A stretch of 64,000 nt of DNA. Source: CAWFKS01 sp963816435 (lineage in GTDB: Bacteria > Pseudomonadota > Alphaproteobacteria > Rhizobiales > Rhizobiaceae). Numbering within the stretch: position 1 is the first letter of the stretch; each line of letters begins with the position of its first letter. The position numbers and the translations under genes were made by a program. Shown here piece by piece: positions 15,603 to 25,154 of this stretch. Location: contig CAWFKS010000010.1 in NCBI GenBank assembly GCA_963816435.1, positions 184,352-248,351 on the forward strand, written 5' to 3'. The notes under the pieces were generated by a model. It ran no database searches. It worked only from the letters and a program-made list of their open reading frames with translations, and was not told the DNA's origin.

Positions 15603-16031
15603 CTACATCTTCGACGCCATCACCGGCACGTTGATCGGCTTATCGCCGCCCATGACGGGGGTGTCGACGTCCGTCGAGCCCGGGCCGAAATCGTAGGTGT
15701 TGTTGTGGTTGGTGTCGTAGTGCAGCATCAACGTGATCCCGCTGTCGGGGTCGAGCGGACCGTCGGCCTTGATGTTGAGGTTGCCGGTGGTGCCAGGCTG
15801 CAGCGCGATGTGGCCGAGCGAGGCCGGAGGCGCGCCAGCGCCGTTGTTGTGGATCACCAGAAAGCCCGGCCGGTCGATCGAGGCGCTGATGTTCATGATC
15901 GTGTTGCCCTCGATCTTGGCGTTGGAAGCGTTCACTTCCGGCACCGGCACCTGTTCCGACATGTCTTTGGCGCCTGCGATTCCGCCGGCCATCGCCAGTG
16001 CGGCGCCTGCGAGGAGTGCTGTCCTGAACAT
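15603..16031 (-). CDS. DUF7282 domain-containing exported protein
   Basis: 142-residue protein with a signal peptide (residues 1-21, cleavage near AGA-KD). The mature domain is beta-rich with IDRPGFLVIHNNGAG, GHIALQPGTTGNLNI and LHYDTNHNNTYDFGPG, matching the DUF7282 pattern of exported domains found in Archaea and Proteobacteria. The Asp/Asn-rich DTNHNNTYDFG loop could bind calcium. Function unknown. A GGAGAC-like site lies before the ATG. Separated from coaBC upstream by about 125 nt. Confidence 0.78.
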   Translation of the reverse strand: MFRTALLAGAALAMAGGIAGAKDMSEQVPVPEVNASNAKIEGNTIMNISASIDRPGFLVIHNNGAGAPPASLGHIALQPGTTGNLNIKADGPLDPDSGITLMLHYDTNHNNTYDFGPGSTDVDTPVMGGDKPINVPVMASKM

Positions 16032-16155
16032 GGGATTGTCTCCTTTTTCGTGTTCAACGTTCGGTGGCTGCGTCATGTGCGAGCCACCCCCGAAGCCACG
16101 GAGACCGGAGAGGGAAGTTTCAGATTTTCTGAAAAAAGCTTCGGGCGCGGACGGT

Positions 16156-17390
16156 TCAGACGGCCCCGGCGAGCCTTTCGGCCACCAGCCCGGCCAGCCG
16201 CTCGGCCACCTCGGCCTTGGACATTTCCGGCCATTCCTCGACGCCCGCGGCGGTGACGATGCGCACCAGATTGCGGTCGCCGCCCATGACGCCGGAGGGC
16301 CCGACGCCGCTGTCGTGGGAGACGTCGTTGGCGACGATGATGTCGGCGCCCTTCTTCGCCAGCTTGGCGCGGGCGTGCTCGACGAGGTTCTGGGTCTCGG
16401 CCGCGAAACCGACGACGAGCGCGGGCCGCTTGGCGTGGTGGCCGATCGTCGGCCAGAATGTCCGGATTTTCCGTGAGCCGCAGAGCCGGCGCGGCCTCGC
16501 CGGGCTTCTTCTTGATCTTCTCGCCGGTTTCGGCTTCCGGCCGCCAGTCGGCGACGGCGGCGACGAACACGCCGGCATCGGCCGGCAAAGCGGCCTCGAC
16601 GGCATCGCGCATCTGGCGGGCGCTTTCCACGTGGACGGTCTCGACGCCGGCCGGGTCGGGGATCGTCACCGGGCCGGAAACAAGCGTCACGCGGGCGCCG
16701 AGCCGCGCCAGCGCCGCGGCGATCGCATGGCCCTGCCGCCCCGACGAGCGATTGGCGATGTAACGCACCGGGTCGATCGGCTCGTGGGTCGGGCCGGAAG
16801 TGACGACGATACGCCTGCCGGCCAGCGGCCCCGATGCCGGCACCCAGCGCGGCCTCGCAGGCGGCGACGATCTCGAGCGGTTCGGCCATGCGGCCTTCGC
16901 CGGCCTCGCCGCTTTCGGCCATCTCGCCGCGCCCGGGACCGACGAACAGAACGCCGTCGTCCCGCAAGGTTGCGCGGTTGCGCCCTGTGGCCGGGTTCTC
17001 CCACATTTTCGGGTTCATCGCAGGCGCAAGCAGCACCTTGGTGTCGCGCGCCAGCAGCACGGCCGATGCGAGATCGTCCGCCAGCCCATGCGCCATCTTC
17101 GCCATCAGGTCGGCCGTGGCGGGTGCGACAACGATCAGGTCGGCCTCGCGCGCCAGCCGGATATGGCCGACATCCTGCTCGGCCTGCCGGTCGAACAGGT
17201 CGGTGAAGACGTGGTCGGCGGTGAGCGCCCCGACGGAGAGCGGCGTGACGAACTGTTGTGCGGCTTCAGTCATCACGCAGCGCACGGCCGCGCCGCGCTC
17301 GCGCAGCCGGCGGATCAGGTCGAGCGACTTGTAGGCCGCGATGCCGCCGCCGATGATCAGGAGAATGCGTCTCTGGGAAAGCGATGCCAT
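16156..17390 (-). CDS. coaBC: Bifunctional CoaBC: phosphopantothenoylcysteine decarboxylase / phosphopantothenate-cysteine ligase (two frameshifts)
   Basis: Catalyses two steps of coenzyme A synthesis: coupling of Cys to 4'-phosphopantothenate and decarboxylation to 4'-phosphopantetheine. N-terminal flavin-dependent CoaC part: ILLIIGGGIAAYKSLDLIRR, the catalytic His region DVGHIRLAREADLIVVAPAT, and the substrate clamp PAMNPKMW. The C-terminal CoaB part begins RRIVVTSGPTHEPIDPVRYI and ends with the nucleotide-binding region GADIIVANDVSHDSG. Two +1 insertions, an extra G near 16842-16844 (GGG) and an extra C near 16451-16454, break the frame. Correcting both gives exactly 410 residues, the normal size. 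The gene is essential, so sequencing error is the reasonable explanation. Confidence 0.92.
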
Positions 17391-17407
17391 GCCGCGCCTG
17401 CCGCCAC

Positions 17408-17806
17408 TCACTCCGGCTTCAGCGCCGGCTCGATGTCGGTATGGAGGAAATCGTCGCCCTTGAAAAGCAGAGGCAGGTTGCGCGTCTTCGCCAGGGCATA
17501 GGCGAAACAGTCGCCGAAATTGAGCTTGGCGGGGTGCGTGCTGCCGCGTCCGTAGCGGCGAAACGCCAGAGTCCCGGCCTTTGCCTCCGCTTCGGAAACC
17601 GGCACGACCTCGATGCGCGCCCGCCGCACCAGCTCCAGCAGCCTCTGATACTCGTCGCCCTTGTGGATCGTGACGACACCGGCTTCGAGCATCGTGCCGG
17701 CGCTGACCAGCCTGCGTTCGGCGCGGCCCAATATTCTGGCGAAGGCCGGCGCCTCGTCCTCCATGCGCAGGATCGCGACCAGCACCGACGTGTCGACCGC
17801 GATCAT
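17408..17806 (-). CDS. vapC: VapC-type PIN-domain ribonuclease toxin
   Basis: 132-residue PIN domain of type II toxin-antitoxin systems, a metal-dependent RNase. The acidic active-site residues are visible as Asp5 in MIAVDTSVLVAIL, a Glu in MLEAGVV near 41, and Asp in LNFGDCFAYALAK near 99, followed by FKGDDF. It overlaps the upstream antitoxin gene by 4 nt (ATGA), so antitoxin is made first. Placed between ubiB and coaBC, a position otherwise occupied by housekeeping genes. Confidence 0.92.
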   Translation of the reverse strand: MIAVDTSVLVAILRMEDEAPAFARILGRAERRLVSAGTMLEAGVVTIHKGDEYQRLLELVRRARIEVVPVSEAEAKAGTLAFRRYGRGSTHPAKLNFGDCFAYALAKTRNLPLLFKGDDFLHTDIEPALKPE

Positions 17807-18081
17807 TGCTCGTCGAGATAGTCGTAGAGGGCGTCGGATTCCGCCTTGTGATCGATCGGCTTGTCCGGCTTGCTGCCCAGCGCCAGCAGTTCCTCGAGCG
17901 AGGCCTCCAGATGCCAGTCGGACTCGGCGGTGTCGCCGGGTCCCGCCGCTTCCAGCGGCGCGAGAGGCCGCCGCAGGCGGTCGCGCGCCTCCTGCTCCAT
18001 CGAGACGCCACGCTCGGCGGCGCTGCGCCTCAGATCGCGGATCACCTCGTCATCGAGTTTGCGGACCGTCACCGTGCCCAT
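17803..18081 (-). CDS. vapB: VapB/FitA-type ribbon-helix-helix antitoxin
   Basis: 92-residue antitoxin. The N-terminal ribbon-helix-helix domain (GTVTVRKLDDEVIRDLRRSA, then AERGVSMEQEARDRL) is of the FitA/plasmid-stabilisation type and binds its own promoter. The acidic C-terminal part (residues 50-92, ending SDALYDYLDEQ) would wrap the toxin. It is the first gene of the pair, with autoregulation expected at the 18082-18172 region. In that region an ACTGCAATG repeat (18128-18156) is visible but not clearly an operator. Confidence 0.88.
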   Translation of the reverse strand: MGTVTVRKLDDEVIRDLRRSAAERGVSMEQEARDRLRRPLAPLEAAGPGDTAESDWHLEASLEELLALGSKPDKPIDHKAESDALYDYLDEQ

Positions 18082-18172
18082 GAGGGTTGCCTCCTGTCGG
18101 CGCCAAACATAAGCCTACAGGTAGATGACTGCAATGCTGGCAATGACTGCAATGCAGTCAAACCATCCGCGT

Positions 18173-19748
18173 TCAGATCAGGTTCCAGGCGATCACCACC
18201 AGCGTGATGGCGATGACCCACAGCGCGGCACGGCCCCACAGCGTGGCGCGGGCCTCTTCCTTGCCGATCGTGCGGGCCGTCTCCGGGTGCAGCCGGATGC
18301 CGTGCTCGGCCATGTCGTCGATCTCGCGCGACAGGTTTTCCGTGCGGGCGGCGAGTTCCGGCGCCTGGCGGGCGAGCGAAGCGAGCGCCGACAGCCCCTC
18401 GCGGGCATCGCTGACGAAGCCTCGGGGCCCGAGATTGTCGGCGATCCATTTCGCCACCACCGGTTCGGAGGCCTTCCACATGTTGAAATGCGGGTCGAGC
18501 GTGCGCGCCACGCCCTCGACCACCACCATCGTCTTTTGCAGCAGCAGCAGCTCGGGCCTGGTCTGCATGTCGAACAGCTCGGTCACCTCGAACAGCAGCG
18601 CCAGCAGGCGGGCCATCGAGATCGTCTCGGCGGGCTGGCCGTGGATCGGCTCGCCGATGGCGCGCAGCGCCTGCGCGAAGGCGGCGACGTCATAGGTGGC
18701 GGACACGTAGCCGGCCTCGAAATGGACCTCGGCCACGCGCCGGTAGTCGCGCTGGATGAAGCCATAGAGGATCTCGGCCAGGAACCGCCGCTCCTTCTTG
18801 CCGAGCCGGCCCATGATGCCGAAATCGACGGCGACGATGGTGCCGTCATGGGCGACGAACAGATTGCCCGGATGCATGTCGGCGTGGAAGAAGCCGTCGC
18901 GCAGCGTGTGGCGCAGAAAGGTCTGCATCAGGTTGGCGGCGAGCTGTTCCAGATCGTGGCCGGCCGCCGCGAGTGCCGCCACATCGTTCATGCGAACGCC
19001 GTCGACCCATTCCAGGGTCAGCACATCGCGGCCGGTGCGCGACCAGTCGACCCACGGCACCCGGAAGCCGGGATCGTCGTGGGCGTTCTCGCCGAGTTCG
19101 GAAATGGCGGCGGCCTCCAGCCGCAAATCCATCTCCATCTTGGTGGTCTGGGCGAGCGTGCGCGTCACCTCGACCGGGCGCAGCCGGCGCGTCGACGGGG
19201 AAGAGCCGCTCCTGCAGCCGGGCGGCGAGGAAATAGCTCTCGAGGTCGGCGTAGAAGCGCCGCCTGACGCCCGGCCGGATGACCTTGACCGCCACCCGCG
19301 TCGGCACGCCGTCGCGCACGATCTCGGCGGGATGGACCTGGGCGATCGAGGCGGCGGCGACCGGCGCGCCGAACTCGGTGTAGAGGTCGGACACCGGGCG
19401 GCCGAGCGAGCCCTCGATGGAGGCCTCGGCGGCGGCCTGCGGAAACGTCGCCATGCGGTCCTGAAGGCTCGCCAGATCGGCCGCCATGTCGTAGCCGACC
19501 ACGTCGGGCCTCGTCGCCATGAACTGGCCGAGCTTGACGTAGGAGGGGCCGAGCCGCTCGACGGCGCGCGACATGCGCTCGGTGCGATCGCGGCGGCGCG
19601 CCCGGCGGCGCGCCAGCAGGCCGCCGAGACGCCAGCCGAGTTTCGGCAGGCCGGTCAGCCCCTCGCCGGGCACCGCGGCCACGACGCCTTCGCGCACCAT
19701 GATCCAGCCGGCCCTGGCGAGCCGGAAATATGCCTGAACGGTGCTCAT
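18173..19748 (-). CDS. ubiB: UbiB, ubiquinone biosynthesis ABC1/ADCK-family kinase-like protein (frameshifted)
   Basis: Membrane-associated atypical kinase/ATPase needed for ubiquinone biosynthesis. The N-terminal part has the ADCK signature LGPSYVKLGQFMATRPDVVG (KxGQ motif) and AAASIAQVHPA. The catalytic part has DGFFHADMHPGNLFV and VDFGIMG. Two hydrophobic C-terminal stretches (ending ALWVIAITLVVIAWNLI) anchor it in the membrane. An extra base in the GGGG at 19197-19200 splits the frame. Correction gives 524 residues, the usual size. It begins 14 nt after ubiE, forming a ubiE-ubiB operon. Confidence 0.92.
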
Positions 19749-19761
19749 GAAGGACCGATGC

Positions 19762-20538
19762 TCAAAGCTTCCAGCCCGAGTGCAACGCGGCGATGCCGCC
19801 GGAATAGTCGCGCCAGGTGACGCGCTCGAAACCGGCCGCACCGATCATCTTTGCGAAGTCGTGCTGGTTGGGGAACTTGCGGATCGATTCGACCAGATAG
19901 CGGTAGGGTTCGCCGTCGCCGGCGACCGCCGCGCCGATCCGCGGAATGGCGTTGAAGGACCATGTCTCGTAGACGCGGTCGAGCATCGGCATGGTGACTT
20001 CGGAAAACTCCAGGCACAGGAAGCGGCCGCCCGGCCTGAGCACGCGGAAGGCCTCCGACAGCGCCTTGTCGATGTGCGGCACGTTGCGGATGCCGAAGGC
20101 GATCGTGTAGGCGTCGAAGGAGCCCGGTTCGAACGGCAGATCCTCGGCGTTGGCCTCCACGAAGGTGCACAGGTCGGAGACACCGGCCCGCGCCGCCCGC
20201 TCGCGCCCGACGCCCAGCATCGAGCCGTTGATGTCGAGCACGGTCGCCTCGGCATTGCCGTCGGAAGCCTCGATGACGCGAAACGCGATGTCGCCGGTGC
20301 CGCCGGCAACGTCGAGCAGCTTCCAGCCCGGCCGCTTCGGCGGGTTGAGCCAGGCCACCATGGCGTCCTTCCACAGCCGGTGGAGGCCGCCGGACATCAG
20401 GTCGTTCATCAGGTCGTAGCGCTCGGCGACGCGGTGGAAGACGCTGTCGACCATGGGCTGCTTCTCGCCCTCGCCGACCTGCTGAAATCCGAACGATGTC
20501 TCCATCCCGCCCGCGGCGGTGGTGCGCTGTACCGGCAT
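19762..20538 (-). CDS. ubiE: Demethylmenaquinone/2-methoxy-6-polyprenyl-1,4-benzoquinol methyltransferase
   Basis: 258-residue SAM-dependent C-methyltransferase of ubiquinone synthesis. It carries the family signature YDLMNDLMSGGLHRLWKD, SAM motif I LLDVAGGTGDIAF near residue 80, and the UbiE motifs AFGIRNV and RVLRPGGRFLCLEFS. ATG at 20538 was chosen to fit the family N terminus; the ATG at 20571 would add 11 residues. First gene of the operon with ubiB; divergent from adenosine deaminase. Confidence 0.95.
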   Translation of the reverse strand: MPVQRTTAAGGMETSFGFQQVGEGEKQPMVDSVFHRVAERYDLMNDLMSGGLHRLWKDAMVAWLNPPKRPGWKLLDVAGGTGDIAFRVIEASDGNAEATVLDINGSMLGVGRERAARAGVSDLCTFVEANAEDLPFEPGSFDAYTIAFGIRNVPHIDKALSEAFRVLRPGGRFLCLEFSEVTMPMLDRVYETWSFNAIPRIGAAVAGDGEPYRYLVESIRKFPNQHDFAKMIGAAGFERVTWRDYSGGIAALHSGWKL

Positions 20539-20632
20539 GTCGCCATTTCCCTGAAAAACCGGGCGGACCATAGCCGATCGAATCCCGGGAAGCTATTGTC
20601 CGGCCGATGTTCATGACCGGTGTGGTGAATGC

Positions 20633-21628
20633 ATGACGCAAGACGCTTCGAAGCTGCCGAAGGCGGAACTTCACTGCCACATAGAAGGTGCGGCGGCGCC
20701 CGAACTCGTCAAGCGGCAGGCGGCGAAATACGGCGCCGACGTTTCCGGGTTCATCCGCGACGGGTCCTATGTCTGGCACGACTTCACAAGCTTCCTGGCC
20801 GCCTACGACGCGGCGGCGAGCCTGTTCCGAACCCCCGAGGACTACGCCAGGCTCGCCGAAGACTATCTGACCGGGCTGGCGGCGGACGGCGCGATCTATT
20901 CCGAGTTCTTCACCTCGCCGGACCACGCCAGGCGGGCCGGACTGTCGCCCGGTTCCTACACCGAAGGGCTGGCGGAAGGCATGAAGCGGGCCAAGGCGGC
21001 GACGGGCATCGAATCGCGCATGATCGTCACCGGCGTGCGCCATTTCGGCGTCGAAGCGGTCGAAGCGGCGGCGCAGTTCGCCGCCGGGTGCGGCAATCCT
21101 CTCGTCACCGGCTTCGGCATGGCCGGAGAAGAGCGCTTCGGTGCGCTCGCCGACTATGTGCGGGCCTTCGACATCGCGCGCGACGCCGGTCTCGGCATCA
21201 CCGTGCATGCCGGGGAACTGGCCGGTGCCGAAAGCGTGGCGGATGCGCTCGACCACATCAGGCCGGCGCGCATCGGCCACGGCGTGCGGGCGATCGAGAA
21301 CCCCGACCTGATCCGCCGCATCGCAGACGAGGGGGTGGTGCTGGAGGTCTGTCCGGTCTCCAACATCGAACTCAAGGTCTTCCCGTCCTTCGCCGATCAC
21401 CCATTTCCCGCACTGCGCGCGGCCGGCTGCCGGCTCACCCTGAACTCCGACGATCCGCCCTACTTCTGGACGAGCCTGGCGCGCGAATACGAGGTCGCGG
21501 CCGAACATTTCGGCCTGACCGATGACGACCTGAGAGGTGTCACCCGCACGGCGATCGAGGCGGCGTTCTGCGACAACGAGACGCGTGCGGCGCTGCTGGC
21601 GCGGATCGAGGCGAAGCCGGGATCGTGA
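20633..21628 (+). CDS. add: Adenosine deaminase
   Basis: 331-residue metal-dependent purine deaminase (adenosine to inosine). Zinc ligands and catalytic residues are visible: H-x-H in LPKAELHCHIEG, HAGE (VHAGELAG, ligand His and catalytic Glu), RIGHGV, and LNSDDPPYF (metal-binding Asp). Length and motifs fit adenosine deaminase; the adenine deaminase subgroup is a weaker alternative. With upp, deoA, PNP, cdd and the nucleoside transporter it forms a salvage region. It begins 95 nt from the divergent ubiE. Confidence 0.9.
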   Translation: MTQDASKLPKAELHCHIEGAAAPELVKRQAAKYGADVSGFIRDGSYVWHDFTSFLAAYDAAASLFRTPEDYARLAEDYLTGLAADGAIYSEFFTSPDHARRAGLSPGSYTEGLAEGMKRAKAATGIESRMIVTGVRHFGVEAVEAAAQFAAGCGNPLVTGFGMAGEERFGALADYVRAFDIARDAGLGITVHAGELAGAESVADALDHIRPARIGHGVRAIENPDLIRRIADEGVVLEVCPVSNIELKVFPSFADHPFPALRAAGCRLTLNSDDPPYFWTSLAREYEVAAEHFGLTDDDLRGVTRTAIEAAFCDNETRAALLARIEAKPGS

Positions 21629-21721
21629 CGAAGCCGACAAAGCTGTGGCTGGCCCGCCCGGCCGGTTTCTGCCAAGAGGGGAACTGAACTAGTATCGCCG
21701 CGCAGCGCTCCCGGAGGCCCC

Positions 21722-22351
21722 ATGAAGAACGTCACCGTCGTCAACCATCCGCTCGTCCAGCACAAGCTGACGATCATGCGCAAGAAGGAGACCTCGACGG
21801 CCAGCTTCCGGCGGCTGTTGCGCGAAATATCGCTGCTGCTCTGCTACGAGGTGACGCGCGACCTGGAGCTCACCACCACCCACATCGAGACGCCGCTGAC
21901 CGAAATGGACGCGCCGACGCTGGAGGGCAAGAAGCTGGTCTTCGCCTCGGTGCTGCGGGCCGGCAACGGGCTGCTCGACGGCATGCTCGACCTCGTGCCG
22001 GCGGCGCGCGTCGCCCATATCGGGCTCTATCGCGACCCCGAGACGCTGCAGGCGGTGGAATATTTCTTCAAGGCGCCGAGCGACCTCGCCGACCGGCTGG
22101 TCATCGTCGTCGATCCGATGCTGGCGACCGCCAACTCGGCCATCGCGGCGGTCGAGAAGCTGAAGAGCCGCGGCGCCACGAACCTGCGCTATCTGTGCCT
22201 GCTCGCCGCCCCCGAGGGGATCGAGCGCTTCACCACCGCCCTGCCCGACGTGCCGGTGTTCACCGCCTCGATCGACGAGCGCCTCAACGATCACGGCTAC
22301 ATCGTTCCGGGGCTGGGCGACGCGGGCGACCGGATGTACGGCACGAAATAG
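21722..22351 (+). CDS. upp: Uracil phosphoribosyltransferase
   Basis: 209-residue enzyme making UMP from uracil and PRPP. It shows the typical N terminus VTVVNHPLVQHKLTIMR, the PRPP loop VIVVDPMLATANSA, and the uracil-binding C-terminal sequence YIVPGLGDAGDRMYGT. GGAGG lies about 8 nt before the ATG. It lies 93 nt after add in the same direction. It completes pyrimidine salvage together with cytidine deaminase and the phosphorylases encoded nearby. Confidence 0.96.
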   Translation: MKNVTVVNHPLVQHKLTIMRKKETSTASFRRLLREISLLLCYEVTRDLELTTTHIETPLTEMDAPTLEGKKLVFASVLRAGNGLLDGMLDLVPAARVAHIGLYRDPETLQAVEYFFKAPSDLADRLVIVVDPMLATANSAIAAVEKLKSRGATNLRYLCLLAAPEGIERFTTALPDVPVFTASIDERLNDHGYIVPGLGDAGDRMYGTK

Positions 22352-22461
22352 GCGGGTCCGCCGCGCTTCACGCCCCGTTAACGCTGCCGCCAGCCGCCGT
22401 CCGGCATTAAGCGACGGTGAACACGGTCATGGCATCGTGCGCGCCCGAGAAAGGGTGTGTG

Positions 22462-23022
22462 ATGCACAAACTCGTCGTGCTGGGTGCCATCGCGGGCTGC
22501 GCCGCCTCGATACCGATCGTCTACCAGTCGAACCCGGACGCCTTGCATTCGCTGGTGAAGTCGGCGGTCGACCAGCGCGCGCCGGAGCCGGAAAAGCGTC
22601 CGCTTGTCGTCATCGCGCGCCAGCCCGAGGCCTCGACGGAGGTGCTTCTGGGCAAGAAGGTGCGGCTTACGCCCGACGCCGGCGGACACTACCGTGCCGA
22701 TTTCCGCATCAACGGGCGCGACGTGAACGCCATGATCGACACCGGCGCGACGCTGGTGGCGCTCAACCAGACGACGGCGCGCCACATCGGCATCAAGCTC
22801 GCGGCCAGCGATTTCCAGTACAAGGTCGAAACGGCGAACGGCTCGACCGACGCGGCCGCGGCCAGGATCGAGCGCATCCAGATCGGCCGCATCAACGTCG
22901 AGAACGTGCAGGCGCTGGTACTGCGTGACGATGCGCTGTCGGAGACGCTGGTGGGGCTGAGCTTTCTCAACAAGCTGCACAGTTTCGGGGTCGAGGGGGG
23001 GTCGCTCGTCCTGGAGCAGTAG
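22462..23022 (+). CDS. Retropepsin-like aspartic protease, TIGR02281 family
   Basis: 186-residue protein with an N-terminal hydrophobic anchor or signal (LVVLGAIAGCAASIPIV) and a retroviral-type aspartyl protease domain from about residue 70. The catalytic Asp-Thr-Gly occurs in VNAMIDTGATLVALN, followed by the hydrophobic closing strand VGLSFLNKLHSFGVEGG. Family members are periplasmic or membrane-anchored and work as dimers; substrates are unknown. Start at 22462 is preferred because it gives the membrane segment directly. Convergent with deoA. Confidence 0.87.
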   Translation: MHKLVVLGAIAGCAASIPIVYQSNPDALHSLVKSAVDQRAPEPEKRPLVVIARQPEASTEVLLGKKVRLTPDAGGHYRADFRINGRDVNAMIDTGATLVALNQTTARHIGIKLAASDFQYKVETANGSTDAAAARIERIQIGRINVENVQALVLRDDALSETLVGLSFLNKLHSFGVEGGSLVLEQ

Positions 23023-23031
23023 AGACGGCAC

Positions 23032-24351
23032 TCAATCGCGGGGGACGATACGCCTCAGCACCGCCTTCTGGCGGGGCGGCCTGGCATCCGAAATGGAATA
23101 CGCTTCCAGCACAGCGCCAACGGCGGCTTCGGCCTCGGAGGGCGTGCGGGCATGAACGCGGGCCAGCGGCTCGCCCTTCCGCACCTCCGTGCCCACGGCG
23201 AGAAGGTCAGTGATGCCGACCGCGTGGTCGACGGACGCCTCGGGGTTGGTGCGGCCGCCGCCGAGCGCCACCACCGCCAGGCCGATGTCGCGCGTCGAGA
23301 CGCCGCCGACGAAACCGTCGCGCGGGGCAGGGACGTCGCGCAGTTCGCCGGCTTTTGGCAGGTGCCTGTCGCAGTTCTCGACGAAATCCGCCGGGCCGCC
23401 AAGGAGGTCGACCATGCGTCCGAACGTTTCGGCGGCGCGGCCGGTGTCGAGCGCGTCCTGGGCGCGGGCGGAGGCCTCGCGGTTGGACTTGGCAATTCCG
23501 GAGGCAGACAGCATCTCGGCGGCCAGCGCCAGCGTCACATGTTCCAGACGCCGGTCCCGGCGCGCACCGGTGAGGAAGTCGACGGCGTTCCTGACCTCGA
23601 CGGCATTTCCGGCCGCCGATGCCAGCGGCTCGTTCATGCCGGTGACGAGTGCGGTGGTCGCCAGCCCCGCCCCGTTGGCGACTTCCACCAGGCTGCGCGC
23701 CAGCTTGCCGGCGTCCCGCGTGGACGCCATGAACGCGCCGTTGCCCGCCTTGACGTCGAGCACCAGCGACTGCAGCCCGGCGGCAAGCTTCTTCGACAGG
23801 ATCGAGGCGGTGATCAGCGGGATCGACTCCACCGTGCCGGTAACGTCGCGGATCGCGTAGAAGCGCTTGTCGGCGGGGGCGAGATGCGCGGTCTGGCCGA
23901 TGATGGCGCAGCCCGCCTCGCGCACGGTCTTGCGGAACAGCGCGTTGTCGGGCTGGCTGCGGTAGCCGGGAATGGAATCCATCTTGTCGAGCGTGCCGCC
24001 GGTGTGGCCGAGCCCGCGCCCCGAGATCATCGGCACGAAGGCGCCGCAGGACGCGACGATCGGCGCCAGCATCAGCGAGACATTGTCGCCGACGCCGCCG
24101 GTCGAATGCTTGTCGGTGACCGGTCCGGGCAGGTCCGACCAGTCCAGCACGTCGCCGGAATCGCGCATCGCCAGCGTCAGCGCAACCGCCTCCTCGCGGC
24201 TCATGCCGTTGAGGAAGACGGCCATGCCGAGCGCGGCGACCTGGCCTTCCGAGAAGCCGCCGCCTGCCAGGCCGGCGACGAACTCGCGGATCTCGTCCTC
24301 GGACAGTTCCGCGCCGTCGCGCTTCTTGCGGATGATTTCCTGGGGAAGCAT
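23032..24351 (-). CDS. deoA: Thymidine phosphorylase
   Basis: 439-residue enzyme cleaving thymidine with phosphate to thymine and 2-deoxyribose 1-phosphate. Signature DKHSTGGVGDNVSLMLAPI lies near residues 85-103, with the lysine/serine phosphate-binding segments after it (SGRGLGHTGGTLDKMDS). Residue pattern and length are those of DeoA. It follows the purine nucleoside phosphorylase gene after 5 nt and ends the minus-strand nucleoside operon that begins at 29200. Confidence 0.95.
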   Translation of the reverse strand: MLPQEIIRKKRDGAELSEDEIREFVAGLAGGGFSEGQVAALGMAVFLNGMSREEAVALTLAMRDSGDVLDWSDLPGPVTDKHSTGGVGDNVSLMLAPIVASCGAFVPMISGRGLGHTGGTLDKMDSIPGYRSQPDNALFRKTVREAGCAIIGQTAHLAPADKRFYAIRDVTGTVESIPLITASILSKKLAAGLQSLVLDVKAGNGAFMASTRDAGKLARSLVEVANGAGLATTALVTGMNEPLASAAGNAVEVRNAVDFLTGARRDRRLEHVTLALAAEMLSASGIAKSNREASARAQDALDTGRAAETFGRMVDLLGGPADFVENCDRHLPKAGELRDVPAPRDGFVGGVSTRDIGLAVVALGGGRTNPEASVDHAVGITDLLAVGTEVRKGEPLARVHARTPSEAEAAVGAVLEAYSISDARPPRQKAVLRRIVPRD

Positions 24352-24356
24352 GGCGA

Positions 24357-25154
24357 TCAGGACAGCCCGGCCGCGAACGCCGCCTTCAGGACGGCGGCGA
24401 GCCGGCGGCCGCCGAGCGGCGCCATGTCCTTGGTCTCCTGGTGCGACAGTTCCCCGGCCGACATGCCGGCGGCCAGATTGGTGATGACCGAGCACGCCGC
24501 GACCCGCAGGCCGAGAAAGCGGGCGATGATCACTTCCGGCACGGTGGACATGCCGACCGCGTTGGCGCCCATGATTCGAGCCATGTTGATCTCGGCGGGC
24601 GTCTCGAAGGAAGGTCCGGAAAACCACATGTAGACGCCCTTGTGGAGCGTCACGCCGGCTTCCACGGCCGCCTTTTCCAGCGTCGACCTGAGACCGGAAT
24701 CATAGGCCTCCGACAGGCCGACGAAACGGCGGTCACTCGGCTCGCCGAACAGCGGATTGCTGCCGGAGAAATTGATGTGATCGGCAATCAGCATCACCGA
24801 GCCGGGCGGCATGTCGGGATCGAGCGATCCGGCGGCATTGGTGAGCAGCAGTTTTTCGACGCCGATGCCGGCCAGAGCCTCCAGCGCCGGGCGCATCGCG
24901 GCGGCGTTGGCGTGCTCGTAATAGTGGGCGCGGCCCGAAAGCATGATGACCGGCGTGCCGGCAAGCGTGCCGGCCACCACCTCGCCGGCGTGGCCGGTGA
25001 CGCCACTCGCCGGAAAGCCGGGAAGATCGCCGTAGGGAATGCGGACGGGGTTCTCGACCTCGTCGACCAGCCCGCCTAGGCCGGAGCCGAGCACCAGCGC
25101 GGTCTGCGGCGCCAGCCCCTGCAGGCGCTCCGTCAGGATGTCCACGGCTTCCAT
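24357..25154 (-). CDS. Purine-nucleoside phosphorylase (class II, trimeric type)
   Basis: 265-residue phosphorylase releasing purine bases and (deoxy)ribose 1-phosphate. Visible motifs: ALVLGSGLGGLVDEVENP (phosphate loop), SGRAHYYEHA, LLLTNAAGSLDPDMPPGS and the substrate site YMWFSGPSFETPAEINM. This is the high-molecular-class-unlike trimeric PNP family (PunA/XapA). The start ATG shares one base with the stop of cdd (TGATG), so translation is coupled. Part of the transporter-cdd-PNP-deoA operon. Confidence 0.93.
   Translation of the reverse strand: MEAVDILTERLQGLAPQTALVLGSGLGGLVDEVENPVRIPYGDLPGFPASGVTGHAGEVVAGTLAGTPVIMLSGRAHYYEHANAAAMRPALEALAGIGVEKLLLTNAAGSLDPDMPPGSVMLIADHINFSGSNPLFGEPSDRRFVGLSEAYDSGLRSTLEKAAVEAGVTLHKGVYMWFSGPSFETPAEINMARIMGANAVGMSTVPEVIIARFLGLRVAACSVITNLAAGMSAGELSHQETKDMAPLGGRRLAAVLKAAFAAGLS

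Noticed and set aside
15603..18011. An 802-residue minus-strand reading frame running from the DUF7282 gene into the vapB region
   Set aside because: It joins fragments of DUF7282, coaBC and vapBC-region DNA through frame coincidences. The individual genes explain the sequence better.
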